DNA of 64,000 nucleotides from Polytrichum commune (GCA_950295325.1 OX485807.1:25641666-25705665), one strand, 5' to 3'. Counted from the stretch's first letter, positions 47,091 to 59,988 are shown. The notes: generated by a model from the sequence alone, not told the origin. Numbers and translations are program-made.

Positions 47091-48079
47091 AACCATGATT
47101 ATTCTATTTCTAATCTTGGGAGAGGGTGAGAGAATTCCTTCAATTCTCTTACACAACACCTTAACTCAACAAAATGAAGTCGAGGAAGCATTGAAGAATC
47201 TATGAGACGCTATGGGATGTAGAGTAGCTTGGGCAACTCCATAGGTACCTTGATGAGGCTTAGAAGCTTATTTACTTCACAAAAAGGCTCAAATTTCAAC
47301 CTTTGTGTGCGAGAGATGGCATTTTGATTAATTCCTTGTACACAACACCTTTGGCCCGATAATAAAAGTTGTGGAAGGATTGGAGACTGAGTTGATGAGC
47401 GATCGGATTGTAAACGATGAGCAATAATATGTGAGCAATGATCTTGGAGTGATGAAATTTTCACAGGCTTATGTTTATAATGTAAAGTTTGCTCTTGATT
47501 CGACAAATTTATTATAAGGAATGAATGAAATAAAATCAAGCTCACACATGAAAGAGTCTTTATTACCATGCACTATAATATGTGTGATCAAAAGATAAAG
47601 TGCTTTATTAAAATCCAAAATTGATAATGGCTTGTAACCAATGTCAAATACAAACATGAAATGTCATCTATTGTGAATAAAACATAATATGAAAACAAAA
47701 CTTAGAAATCAATCCCAACAAGTGTTCTACAACTTTGGCAAGCTTAAGAAGTTACATGATCTTATTGGAGGCGTAGGTTGGGTCGAGAATAAATTTGGCA
47801 ATCTTGATAAACTCGTTTTGTTTCTTCCCCACAGCTACATAGCACATATTGGCCCCATCTTGATGAAATCAAGCCATGTGCATTAAGGGATATTGGCAAT
47901 GGAAACATGGTAGGACTTGTTTTCCTATGAAACAATGGTGATGATGGCTTCAAATCTTTGGCATGGAATGGAATGGTTGTGACACCAATGACATCGTACT
48001 TGTCCATGAAACAAAATGGTATCCATTTGTTTATGCATTGTTTCCGCAATGTTACATGAGGGCATCTCAACACAACAAT
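47091..48079. other. Intergenic stretch; no gene seen
   Basis: Frames are short and unassigned. Several runs look like degraded transposon sequence without a recognisable domain. Confidence 0.4.
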
Positions 48080-49210
48080 CTTAAGAGAATAATTTTCAAA
48101 ATCTTGATATTAGGTGTCTTGGAGCCAAGACAAAAAGTTCTCACTTTTTGAATTTTTTATGAGGCCCTAGGAAGCATTGCTGGATCATTTGGAGACGACT
48201 AGACCAAATCAAATTCAATTTCTTCTTAAGGGAATAATTTCCAAGAACTCAACATCTGGTGTCTTGGTGCCAAGACATGAATTTCTTATTTTTTGAGGAG
48301 AATTTTTTTTGAAGCCCCAAGATAGGTTGTTGGGTCATTTGGAGACCACTTAATCAAATTAAATTTTATTTTTTTCCTAACGAATAATTTCCAAAATCTT
48401 GAAATTTGGTGTCTTATAGCTAAGACATCAACTTCTCATTTTTGTTTTTGGGAATGTTTTAGAAGCTGTAGGAATCACTATTGGGGTCATTTGAAGACTG
48501 CTTGATCACATTTAATTCAATTTTTTCTTAAGGCAAAAAAATTCAAATCTTGTTTGTTGTCTTTGCTCCAAGACAACAAATTCTCATTTATGGAGATTTT
48601 TTTGAAAGCCCTAAGAAACAATGTTGGGTCATTTGAAGTCTACTTGACCGACTCAAACTCAAAAAAATTATTTAAAATGATGTCCTAAAGATTGATATTT
48701 GTTGTTCGACTCTCATACAACAATATATTGTTTGTTGGAAATTATTTAAAAACACTAAGAAGCATTGGTGGTGGACTACTGGGTTCATTTGGATAAATCT
48801 TGAAACAATTACATGAAATCTTGAACCAACTCAAAGATTCCCAATTTATTAATACACGTAGTCTCAAGACCAAAATTATGAGTCTCAATTTTATGGTATT
48901 TTTTGAAAACTCAAGGTTGTGACGTTGTGCCATAGTTTGATCAGTTGAACACATTTTGCACAAGAAATTTAACACCTTTGAAATCACCGAAATCTTCTTG
49001 TTTTTAGTTTTGGCACCAAGACAACAATTTGGCATTTTGGAGGCATCATGTGGAATAGTTTTGAAGATCATGGGAAGCGTTGTTGGGGTCATTTTGGAGA
49101 CCATATGAACAAACTAAATGAAGATCTAAACCAACCTCAACATGTCCAAGTATGAGAAAACAATTTTGTAGACTTTAAGACACAATTTGTTAGACCTTAT
49201 GATAATTTGA
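48080..49210. repeat. Degenerate ~147-bp tandem array with a hairpin in each unit
   Basis: A palindromic phrase, TGTCTTGGAGCCAAGACA in the best copy, recurs at 48115, 48260, 48410 and 48558, giving steps of 145, 150 and 148 bases. Weaker forms follow near 48694, 48858 and 49005. Between them each unit keeps TTCTCATTTTTTG, GAAGCCCTAAGAA and TTGGGTCATTTGGAGACC. Units are diverged, with no shared reading frame. Confidence 0.75.
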
Positions 49211-51579
49211 TTTCAACCTTGGCATTTTCAATGAAGCCCACGGTTTGCATTTTGACACCTTCCAGGGTTTCAACTTAGATTCTAGGAAGTGTGGAAGCTC
49301 GAATTGCCATACATATGTATTACATTCAAAAGGCATTTATTGCAACCATTGATGGACAACAATATTGATAAGCACCCTCTTATGCTCAAGACAATTTCAA
49401 TTTGTGAAGAAGGTAAGTGCATAACATACTATCATTCGAAATATAGTTATGTTTCATATCCCTCCATTCCAATTGCATTGCAAGGAGTTTATTTCTAATA
49501 TGAATTGGCATTCCTCGCTGCATGTGTCATTGAGTGCTTGTAAATTTGATCACATTGTGGTAGGTTTGTTTCTATACTCATATTTCTCCCTTAATTCAAT
49601 GATTTTAAATACGGTGTGAGGACCTTTGTGGACACATATGAAATTCAATTGCAAATGAGTGGTGGGGCATTAACAAGTTGGCATTGTATTCAGGGGTTGG
49701 CAGATTTGTCATTGTGTATGACTAATCCTAAAGTTGCAATTATCATTGCTAGATTTTTTTGTTGTGTTGTTTATCATGTTGATTAAGTGCTCATATATGA
49801 ATTTTTATGATGTGTTCTAATATAAATTAGCATTCTATAGACCATGTATTTTCACATATAATGTTGTTCATATATGGAAACCTATGTGCATTTCACGTTT
49901 CATTAGAATAATGATATATGAGAGGTAGATGTGGAAGACACCAACATCTTCTCAAATTTTACCACATTGGTTTACAGGACTCGTGATAAAAGGAAACCTT
50001 CATAGAGAGATATGGACATAAGAAAGACCCTCTACATATACGAATTTCCAAATCAAGACATTAATTATATCCAAAGCTAGTGTGCTCGATGCCTAGGTAT
50101 TCACAAGTGAATATTCTTTTCATTGGCATTCGTTAAAAATCTCAAAGCAAGATTGTGTTGCAATTAAACCACTCGCTAATTTGTCACTTTCTATATGGAT
50201 TTCATGTTGGTTAGTATGAGTGTACTTTAGGCATACATCTCGTTGACTGCATTATGTTTCAACACCACTTTCATATTATAGTATATAAATTTGATCACTC
50301 CAAACTAAATTACTTGTCTATTGTCTATGGTTATATAATACTAGTATGTGTGTGTCCAAATATTTTTCCTCCCTCACCACTCACATAAAATCACTCCCAG
50401 TTTATCCCACGATAACTTGATTTGACAAGATGTTTGTGTAAGCAAGATGACCTTCAAATCATGGCACTAAAAAAGAGGACATTCCCAATTTCACCAATTT
50501 GTGAGCAAATATGAACATGGGACCTTGTGACACCAAACCTTGGACGATAGCACGTGGTCGTCCTCCTTGTCCCTAGTCATATATGTCAACATGTCCGTCA
50601 ACTTTGAGTAGATGTTCTTGTAGATATAGATCACGTATCACATTGACGTATAATGTGGTGGTTGCATGACTAATAAAAAATTGATTAATTAATTCTTTGA
50701 AGAATTTTGCCGCATGCAATAATGGCATGGTTGGGGCCCTACCGCTTCTTTAGCTTGAATGTGTATGAAGATGTGTAGAAATATACTTGTGAAAGGAGAA
50801 GACATTATTTAAATACTATAAGACACATTAGCTTAAATTAGCCCATCATTTAAAATCTCTTTTTAAAAATGAGAAAGACCCTTTCAAATGGTAAGTCACG
50901 AAAATGATCACCTCCATGCTAATAAGGAGTTTTTCATATCTTTAACATCCAAGTCCATTATATATTTTATTGACATTTTCATCTCAAGATTGAAATCCAA
51001 ATGATTTGCTTGTTTTCTAAGTGGAAGTGAACATATATATATTGGATTTTAGTCCTTGAAGTTGAGGTGCACTCAATATGGGTTTTGTGGACTAGGCGCG
51101 ACCTTCAAGATTGCAAGGACAATTGTTTTTTGAAGCCGGGTGGGGCTAGCAACGTTTTTCGGTCGGGCTCAAAAGTGTTTGTTTGGCTGCCCAAGGGTTG
51201 CGGACCTTGGCCCTTATCCTATCATGGGACCCCGTCCTTAAAAAAACTCGTTGGGGGTGCTTTAGCATCCAACATTAAAATTCTGCGAGCTTTAGAGAAG
51301 CATTGTTGTCGACACTAATAGGACAAACGATTTAGTGTACCTTTCCATCACTCTTAGTTTTATTGTTTTATTATTGTATTCTTTCTTTCTTTTGGGTGGG
51401 ACATTTCTCCCATCCAAGAAACTTCCATGTCAAATACTAGGTGGATGTCTAGGCATGATTAAATTTTGGCTTACCCAAATAATTTAATGTTTTATTGCAA
51501 AATTGGTGGACAATACATGTGCCTTCTCCACATAAATCTATGTTGACATGGCCCACACCTAATATCCCGAAAGTAAAAT
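49211..51579. other. AT-rich intergenic stretch; no gene seen
   Basis: The frame 51067-51318 lies in a GC-richer patch but resembles no known protein. The rest is stop-dense AT-rich DNA. Confidence 0.4.
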
Positions 51580-51587
51580 ATCCATGT

Positions 51588-51998
51588 CACGGGGGGTGCA
51601 CTTCGTTGTCAAGTTGAACACCACGTGCGATAAAACAAAATCTACTTTTTACATAAAGCATCACCAAAATGGTTCAAAATTTTATGATTTTTTTTTCGTG
51701 AGTAGATATACATGGTATCTATTACATAGTAAAAATTTGTAACCAAATTTGATGATTTGTATTTTTTTATAAAACATACCGTTTCTAACTAGAATGACGC
51801 AACATTGAACTAAACAAATTACTACAAAAAATGAAGATGACTAAAAATTTCAAAAAAAAATACAAAAGATATTATCAATGGTTATGTGTATGTAGAAAAA
51901 ATATCATAATTTTAAAAATGATCTATGGCATGTAATATAGGGTAGCAAACTTTTATCGCACGTGGCTATGAAATGTAAGGGGGTGTGATCCCCCCGTG
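51588..51998. mobile_element. CACGGG-ended element (family T), copy 2, 8-bp target duplication
   Basis: The 411-bp element starts CACGGGGGGTGCACTTCGTT and ends with the inverted CACGGGGGGATCAC. Perfect 8-bp duplications ATCCATGT flank it (51580-51587 and 51999-52006). The interior is closely similar to 28853-29260, for example AACATACCGTTTCTAACTAG and AATGGTTATGT. No coding capacity. Confidence 0.88.
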
Positions 51999-52006
51999 AT
52001 CCATGT

Positions 52007-55000
52007 ATCCAATTACACTAGCCCGTAAATGCTTGAGAGGACATTGTTGGTCCACGGCCTAAACAAGCCAAAAAAAAAAAACTCAATCAAAGTTATTGAA
52101 ATTGTCTATCACTTCCAAAAGTGTGATCGTGACATAACATTCTTCAGTTGGGGGATTGGGATCACTGGACCCAACACCTAGTCCCCTAGATGCATGCATA
52201 AATATGACAATATTTGAATATGTGGGTTCAAAAGAGATTGAACTACGTGTTCAAAATATGATAACCATTCTAGGCTCCAAGCCTATATAAATTGGAGGGA
52301 CCTATATGACCATTCAATGATCAAAATAACCTTCACTTTGGTAATGAATAAGATACTCATACGAGCTCCAAAAATTATGAGGCCCAAGTGGCTACAACCT
52401 TGATTTGGATTTGCTAGCTACCTTGTACTAATCGTGCGTTTCGTAACACAAACATGGTATTTGTGAAGACATCACCTGGCATGCAAAAATGTCACAAATG
52501 CCTTGTGTGTTTTTCTTGAATACAAGGAATGTTGGCTTGAATTGGTTTTTGGAGGCAACTTTGCCAACTACATATAGATGTATTTACACAATGCTAATAG
52601 CATGTGCAAGTGATAACAAGGGAAAAAGTCTCTTTATCGTGAATATTATGTTCTTAATTGTTACTTCAAACACTCTTCATAGCAATCAAAACATAACATT
52701 CATGATATAAAAAAAGACTTCTTCTTTACTCTATGAACTTGTGCCGATATAGAATTAGTTTCAAAATGCAATTTTTTTTCAAGGTTGAAGTGCACTCCGC
52801 AAGACTAGAAACTAAGTCGGCCACAAAAATGTCACATGTGAATGTGATGTTGTCACGAATATTGTGTTTACATATCCAAGGAAAAATTAGCTTGTTGGGG
52901 ATAAGAAACCATGTAAGATTCCACTATCTTATTTGGACTCGCTAGTCATCTTATACTACTCGCTTCTCCAATATCCTAGGAGAAGCATGCTCATAGGAAC
53001 AACAACCATTGAAGATTTTGGGCATAATTGGTCTAAATCCTAGTGTGGCCAAATCCAACCGGTTACATGTTGTGATTTTCCAGTTTCATTTTATTAATTT
53101 GAGGTATATACTAGTGTCAGATTAGTATCGTATTTATTTTTATACCATTTGGGTATCTATAATGAGGATTTCATACTATCTGATGGGCACGTGTATGGGA
53201 ACTTGACGGTATTTTTTATTTCAATACCATCTGCGTCTACCATGGCGTCTACATACCATGCAAGAACCTTCATACCTAGATAAAAACCACCCTAATATCA
53301 ACATGGTTTAAAATGGTATCGACCCAAATAATAACTCGCGTATACAAGATTCTCTCACCTTGACATACCCACCAAAACATCAAAATTTCACTGGTATTAC
53401 AGTCTTGAAACCCACGGGTAGTAGGTTCTTCCACACCATTATTGATGTTGATTATTGATACCATGCATCCACATGTATGTTGATTGGTCCAACGTTGGTA
53501 TATCGTAAGCAAGCTACTAACCATGCACATTTGACTTTGATGTTTTATTTTTTGAGGTGGGTAGCAAAAAATTTCCAAATTTGGTATTTTAATTAAATTA
53601 ATGGCTCACTTAATATTAGTGTTGAAAAGTAAAATGGAAATTTTTATTAAAAAATCATGGCCTTTTCATAGTTCTTTATACAATTGTATTGGGCATTGGA
53701 AATTAACTACCTTAACCACTAACCATGCACTATCAATGTTCATTCAACTTTTGCTACAGGCGTCACAAAAGAAGCTCTCTTTATGGCAAACACGACTGTT
53801 GGACGTTGTTGGCTTTTAAGCCTCGTTTCTTTTTTTTCTCAACCTTATTATCTGTTGGGCATTCTTGTTTTTCTTTCTTCTTCAGTTATGCTACCTTCTC
53901 CTTTTCAAGCTGCATCCGGATTTTTTCATCATCCTTCGCTCCACCTGCATGAGTGATTTTGAGTTTCGTCAGGCTTACAGAGATTCACTCTAGTGTGCTA
54001 CTCCATTGACCAATTTTATGCAGTAAGATATTGTTGTAAACCATCTACCTCTGTATGTTTCCACTGGCATTTTAACTTCCGTCAAACAAACAGATTATCC
54101 CGATGATATATTCAAAGCAAAGCTGATACACATGCAATATCACAAGATACATTGTCAAAGAACAAAACAACAATAGAGGAGACGAACGGTGAACAGTAGA
54201 GTAGTGAACGGTGAAGTGCACGGTTAGTGGCTGTGAGCGGTAAGTGGCCTATTTACGATATTCCATAGATTCTTCTAAGACGATGAGTAGTTTTCATGAA
54301 GTCTTGAACTTCAACCGGTTATTTCTCAAGCCCGACCGGTTCCTTCGTAACCACCGGTCGGTGCTCCCCACTTATTGCCGTCCTCCTCCTAATTTCCAAG
54401 CAAATGCGGTAAGGTTGCATGGAAATGAGTGTGCATTAATCACACTAGAAGGCATGCACGAAGCTTTTAGCGGTGCTTTTTGTAGCTTTTTGTAGCAGGT
54501 AAAGAGCCGGCCATCTTCCACACAAATTCCTCCCAAAAACCGGTGACATCCGACATTGTTTTGTTTAGGGTTATTTATATTTTTTAAATTTATAGCTGCC
54601 ATTGAATTTACTTGAAGTTACGGTTCTCCTTGCAACTTTTGTTTAGGGTTCTGTTCTGACCTCATAGAACTTCTTGGCCATTGCCTTTGTACTGTCCTAG
54701 AAGCCATTGTCCTCCTTTTGTCCTTAAGGTAGATGGGTCTTAAGTGGTTTTACCCACCCCCCCCCCCCAATATTGTTGACTATCTAGTCTAGAATAATTA
54801 TCATATTTTCAGCATGTAGTTCAATTTTTACTGAAGCATGTGGTTTTTGATCACTGAAACATGAAGCCATACCTAACCACATACTACTTAAATGTAAGTG
54901 TCATGTTAAATTTAGTTATTGAATTGGGCACATCTTATTGGAAGGTGGGTTTTACACTAGGGTTTCGAGATCAAAGGAACTCCAAAATCGTACGATTCTT

Positions 55001-55635
55001 TTGATCAAGGACAACAATTTGGACCCCAAGTTTCTCAAACCCAGATTCTAATGTAAATTACCTATCTTAAGCTTCATCAGAATGTTGCATGGGAGTGAGA
55101 ATCAAAGGCTAAATAAATAAAATGGTTTGCTTTCAAACCTTACATACATAATCAACCATTTTAGAGGAATAATAAAGAGCATCCTCTAAATATAAAGGCA
55201 TTGTTAGTAATATATTCTAAAAAACCAACAAACTTTTAGAAATTTACTTCTAAGTTTGAAGACATGACCATCATTTGCATGTGTCGGGTCCCATCTACGA
55301 CAATTGTGAATTGAACCTGACACATGTTAATAGGGTCATGTCTTAACATGAGTGCCCATGTCAAATGGGAAGTGTGTTCTAGCCCCCCCCCCCCTCCCCA
55401 ATTCTAGTAGTGGATGTCGACTCTCAAGCCATAATGGGGTCATATCATCTTTACACAATGTTATACTATAAGTGGTATTTTGACCACCTCTGTGCAATCT
55501 ATGTGTAAATAAAGCCATGCAATGCTCCTCCACCTACCCATGAAAACAAATTCCACCAAGAATCACTTTCGCAATTGAAATCAAGCGGTTTATATACATA
55601 TATATAAAACAATTTTCCATGTGAGCATTGGGGGC
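52007..55635. other. Intergenic stretch; dispersed repeat pieces only
   Basis: The stretch 52244-52430, with parts of 52905-53040, is a further copy of the dispersed repeat at 25440 and 31530. Runs of 12 C are at 54757-54768 and 55383-55394. A patch at 54290-54360 with repeated ACCGG words is GC-richer but has no recognised function. No gene is seen. Confidence 0.4.
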
Positions 55636-55643
55636 TCAAAGCG

Positions 55644-56715
55644 CACGGGGAGGTCACTTAGTGCATTTTAAAAACGACGTGCGGCATAATATAGGGAGGA
55701 TTAAAATCATTTGACATAAAAATTATAAAAGAATTCCAAATAATGAAGGGTCCATTAAAAGTACACAAGCCCATTAGAAGTAAAATAGATATGTATAAAA
55801 TATGGGCCATTCCCTTTTATTAAAAATAATATAGGGGTTGAAAATAAGGATCTTAGGATGTATATTTAGTAGAATTCCAGTTCATGGTGGGTGGGTAGGG
55901 TGCAGGCTATGCGGCGGCGCAATGGGAAACAATTTGGAGTACTTAGGCAAGCGGTTGACCTCCTTGCTCGAACGGAGGAATCAGGGAGGAGAAATCCTAA
56001 TAATCCCCACATCGAAGTAATATTGCAATATTATAGAAAATATCCGGGCCATAACAAATTTAAGTATGATCACACGGATAGCAAATGGATTGATGTAGAT
56101 TGCATTATATCTACGGTAACCATGAGCTACAATTCTACAAATGAGGTGTACACTCTTGATAGGAATGATTCAGAGCAACTGTCCAAGTTTGTGACATAAT
56201 GAACTATATAAGATTCATGACCAAGCTTAAAGTGTTTCACACTATATGGTTTTGGTCTTCACTAGCATGTAAAGTGATTTTGAATAAAGGATTTTTATGG
56301 AGCGGGTGTTGTGTTTGTGAACACACACACAATCTTGTTGTGTTTGTAAACACACACTCAATCATGTTGTGTTCCATCCTAAGTCTTCTTTTTGTATTTT
56401 CACTTTAAGTTTTTGTACTTGGTTTTTGCAATGATACGTAATTTTTATATTTTTTTGTTGCCATGCTTTTCCCATCACTTTTGCATTGCATACATTCTTA
56501 AATTCAGTTTTTTAAATTAAAAGGAATATAGACTACAAAAAATTTCAATGACATGGGCATTATAAGTAATGGTAGGGTACAAAAAATAGGCCATTTTAGA
56601 ATATTATGTAATTATAGGGAGCTTTTAATTCGTGCCTTGGAGGTAAATAGCCCCTAAACAAATACCCCTCCGCCACACGTGGTACACAAAAATCCTACAG
56701 AGTGACCTCCCCGTG
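55644..56715. mobile_element. CACGGG-ended element (family T), copy 3, carrying an ORF, 8-bp duplication
   Basis: The 1072-bp element starts CACGGGGAGGTCACTTAGTG and, reversed from the right, CACGGGGAGGTCACTCTGTA. Subterminal CGACGTGCGG and CCACGTGTGG correspond to the CCACGTGCG seen in copies 1 and 2. Perfect 8-bp duplications TCAAAGCG flank it (55636-55643 and 56716-56723). The open frame 55873-56199 resembles part of a DUF7869-type protein. Eight-base duplications with CA-starting ends would suit the hAT superfamily, but the coding piece is not hAT-like. Confidence 0.9.
55873..56199 (+). CDS. C-terminal module of a DUF7869-type transposase, inside family T copy 3
   Basis: This frame opens after a TAG at 55870-55872 and runs 108 codons to a TAA. 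It begins SSSWWVGRVQAMRRRNGK, continues VDLLARTEESGRR and IEVILQYYRK, and ends DSKWIDVDCIISTVTMSYN and LDRNDSEQLSKFV. The order W(V/I)xRV, V-x-V-x-x-Y-Y-R, W(V/I)D(T/V)D(S/C)I matches the C-terminal module of the protein at 62531-64000, where it reads VWVARAL, IQVEYYRPT and SWVDTDSIFIAW. The architecture is reminiscent of BAH-like or chromatin-binding folds, but that is inference. No ATG or upstream catalytic part is present within the element, so it is an internal-deletion remnant. Confidence 0.6.
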   Translation, partial: NSSSWWVGRVQAMRRRNGKQFGVLRQAVDLLARTEESGRRNPNNPHIEVILQYYRKYPGHNKFKYDHTDSKWIDVDCIISTVTMSYNSTNEVYTLDRNDSEQLSKFVT

Positions 56716-56723
56716 TCAAAGCG

Positions 56724-57215
56724 TAGCAAACCCCATACAATAGATTTGCATCTAGATATGAGGGTTGAGTCTCATGCATGGATGATCCGTACACAACTTC
56801 ACATCAAATAATGCCGTCGTAACATTGATTGATCATTCAAACATGTTTTCTTTTCTAATTTTGGATAAACCCATGTGACATTTTAGAAGCATATGATTCA
56901 TAGTCATCGTGGAATTGTGAATAGTATCCAAGTCCCGGTTTTTTGATTCTAAGACAATCCCATCCCGATTCATAAGAGGAGATCATATGGAATGATAATA
57001 GGTGGAAGTGTGAGAGCATGTTATGATCGTCCCGTGATTTTCACCTCGTTTATTTGCTATTGATATTTTAGCATTGTTATTTCATCTCACCTTCATTCAT
57101 AAGTATAATCCACGGCCATTTATATAACATAAGCACATGTTATATCATGTAATAAATGCATGTAAGGATCAATTGTACTACATAACATTAATCAACCATG
57201 TTTCTTTCTATTCAT
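56724..57215. other. Intergenic stretch; no gene seen
   Basis: Nothing recognisable is present between the family T element and the Harbinger-like element. Confidence 0.4.
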
Positions 57216-57218
57216 TAA

Positions 57219-57749
57219 GGGCCGCTTTACACCTAGAGGACGGGCCAGTTCGTTGTGTAAGAGGCTTGAAATCCTCACTTTTGATTGGCCAAAAGGCTGA
57301 AATTGGCCCCAACCCCTTCACACCTAGAGATTGGACCAATTTGGTGGTGTGAAGTTTTTAATCAAAAAATGCATGGTGTGGCACGGCCCGAGCTCTTTGA
57401 ATTGGGTGAACCCAAAATGGAGGGCCAATTCTTGGCCTCGGGGCCAATGTTAGATTTCAATTAATTTAAAAAAAATAAAAATTGATTTTTTCATCAAACC
57501 ATATCCATTGGATTATGTGGAAATATGAACAACTCTATGCTAGATTATGCTAGATCCGTTGGATTACGCTAGATTTATTGAATTAGCCTAGCTTCTTGGC
57601 CCTAAGGCCTTTACATATGGGAAAATTGGCCCCCATTATAATATTATTATAATGTGTAGTTGAGGCCGGCCTCCAACCCGAAAGGGGCTAAAATTTCATG
57701 CAATCGGCCTCAAGGGAAATTGGCGTGGCCTCTAGGTGTAAAGCAACCC
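57219..57749. mobile_element. PIF/Harbinger-like miniature element (family H3), TAA duplication
   Basis: The left end GGGCCGCTTTACACCTAGAG pairs with the right end, which reads GGGTTGCTTTACACCTAGAG when reversed. TAA flanks both sides (57216-57218 and 57750-57752). It is related in its terminal GGGCCGCTT to family H1 but has a different interior. 531 bp, non-coding. Confidence 0.82.
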
Positions 57750-57812
57750 TAAGATTACATGACAATGAATGTACATGACAACAAGAGTTTGGATATTGAA
57801 AATAAAAAAAAT

Positions 57813-57959
57813 GTAACAGAACATTACTCAATCGATGAGTTGTGTTCATGGGTTCCTCAATAAATTCAAGAATAAAGCCATTATGCCAGAATCCCAATAC
57901 TTCAAACTTAATATGAAGTCAAGGAAGTTGAACACAACTCATCATCTAAGTAATGTTAT
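57813..57959. mobile_element. Miniature element family C, copy 2
   Basis: Ends AACATTACTCAATCGATGAG and, at the right, CATCTAAGTAATGTTATG are inverted, with inner GTTGTGTTCA and TGAACACAAC. Layout matches 2722-2861. Confidence 0.65.
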
Positions 57960-58234
57960 GAACACACGTGAACAAAATCTTTGGACTAAAAGAACGACCC
58001 AACGATGACCATTGGTTGAAAACTGTAGCGCTACAATGCTTTGGAGAAGTTATGCTAAGATTAGAACGGGAATGAATAGTGCGACTCTTAAGAATATTGA
58101 TATAGCCACTTACACATCAATCTTGAACTTGTAGACCATAAGTACCACGGACAATTTCATTATGTACATCAAGTCCTTATGTAAGCAACGCAAGGATATA
58201 TCAAATAGAGTACAACTGCTCAAAACCGAAAACT

Positions 58235-58564
58235 ACACTAAATATGATATTATGGTACTTTATGGTAACTTTTCGGATGACACTAGTTACGAAAAAGTGA
58301 ACAAATGTTGTCATGGATGATGGATGAGTTCATCCATGGGCCAAAACCCTACTTTCTATTGTCAGCAACTATTGTAATGGTTGGAAAAGCACTTGGTAAG
58401 TGACAGGCGTTGCAACATGGTAAATCTATAATCCCCCAATTTTTTACAAGGAATGACAACTAATGTTGGGTTGAAATTTAGTATTGGTGACACTACACCA
58501 CCGTTTACAATTAGTATTGAGCGAGACAATTAGAATTGGCAACACTAAATAGCATATTTAGTGT
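58235..58564. mobile_element. Miniature element family N, copy 4
   Basis: Left ACACTAAATATGATAT and right AATAGCATATTTAGTGT are inverted ends. The interior shares ATGGATGATGGATGAGTTCATCC and GACAATTAGAATTGG with copy 3. Confidence 0.75.
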
Positions 58565-58972
58565 ACAAAACGTACTATGTATCTATGGAGAAAATAGAAT
58601 GCAACGAGTGCCAAAGAAGTTACCATAGAAGTATCGTTGTGGGCCAATGAAAGCATTAAGATCTACTCACTTTAGCCAATCTGTACTCTACCAATCAAAG
58701 GCCATGGGTATCAAAATTTTAGTATTCACACATTTAGATTGCACTCAAATAAAGAAGAAGTACAACTATCACCCAGTTGTAGTACTTAATAGAATAAGGA
58801 TGTACCTCGACGTTTGTCATCCGGGTCATGTTGTAATTTGGCAGTTATAACATAACGTGCATTTCCCCAAGTTATGGCAACCGTGTCCAAATGCCAAGCC
58901 GTATCAAGTGTCCTAGATTTAAGCTCCCTCTCTATTAATTGACGGTCTTCAATCCTAACGGGAAGAGAATAA

Positions 58973-59934
58973 GGCCCACTTCACACACGAGCCAAGAGCC
59001 GTGACCGTGAAATTGTGAGAGCCCAAAAGAAAGTGTCCAAAGGCCGTCCCGACACACCTCGAACATCATGTAGTGTGGTCAAGGGCCCTCAAGTGTAGTG
59101 CGAGGTCATATGTGATCACGCCCTCCACCGAATTCGATTCCAATGAATTTCTATTCATGCGGGGTCCTCGCACATGATAAAATAGACTAAATCAACGATT
59201 GTGAGCATTCGGAGTGCCATGGTCTCCTGGTTTATATGTTAGGGCCACTTCACACACAAGACTGAGAGCCCGTGACCATTACACTCCAAGCACTCTCATT
59301 GGTGGAAAGGACGGAGCCGGTCCAAATTTGCTTCACACTATGGTTGAGGGACTAACGGAGTATGTGAATGCAAGATGGATGTAAAGTCTACATGGATTCC
59401 TACATGGCACCGAATGGATCATGTTTCACGGTCACTTGGACTATTTTCAAAAGCCACCTCTTGGAGGTAGACCTAACACAAAAGCGGGAGACCGTGGCAC
59501 TCCTAACGTTCACAACCGTTGGTATATTCTATTTTATCATGTGTGAGGACCCGCATGAATAAATATAGCATTTGGTTGAGGGCCCGGTCACATATGACTT
59601 CACACTACACTTGAGGGTCCGTGACCACACTACGTGATTTTGGAGGTGTGTTGGGACGGCCTTTGGACGCTTTCTTTTGGGCTGTCACAATCTCATGGTC
59701 ACGGCCCTTGGCTCGTGTGTGAAGTGGCCCTTAGGCTTACCTCCAAGAGACCATGAAACATAATCCATTTGATGCCATGTAAGAATCCATGTAGACTTTA
59801 CATCCATCTTGCGGTCACTTACTCCATTGGTCCCTCGAGTGTAGTGTGAAGCGAACTTGGACCGACTCTGCCTTTTGCACCAATGAGAGTGCTTGAAGTG
59901 CAATGGTCACGGGCCCTCGTGTGTGAAGTGGCCC
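58973..59934. mobile_element. Harbinger-like element family H2, outer copy, interrupted
   Basis: The left end GGCCCACTTCACACACGAGC and the right end (reversed GGGCCACTTCACACACGAGG) are inverted repeats, with TAA on both sides (58970-58972 and 59935-59937). Removing 59242-59730 plus one TTA restores a continuous ~470-bp element that reads, in reverse, like the inner copy. It carries no transposase. Confidence 0.75.
59242..59730. mobile_element. Harbinger-like element family H2, inner copy nested in the outer one
   Basis: Ends GGGCCACTTCACACACAAGA and (reversed) GGGCCACTTCACACACGAGC, with TTA on both sides (59239-59241 and 59731-59733). Its sequence lies in the opposite direction to the outer copy. 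The 489-bp element is complete and non-coding. Confidence 0.8.
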
Positions 59935-59988
59935 TAATTATGATTGTTGTGGGTTAATGTATGAGAACATGTACGATTGGGCAATAAG

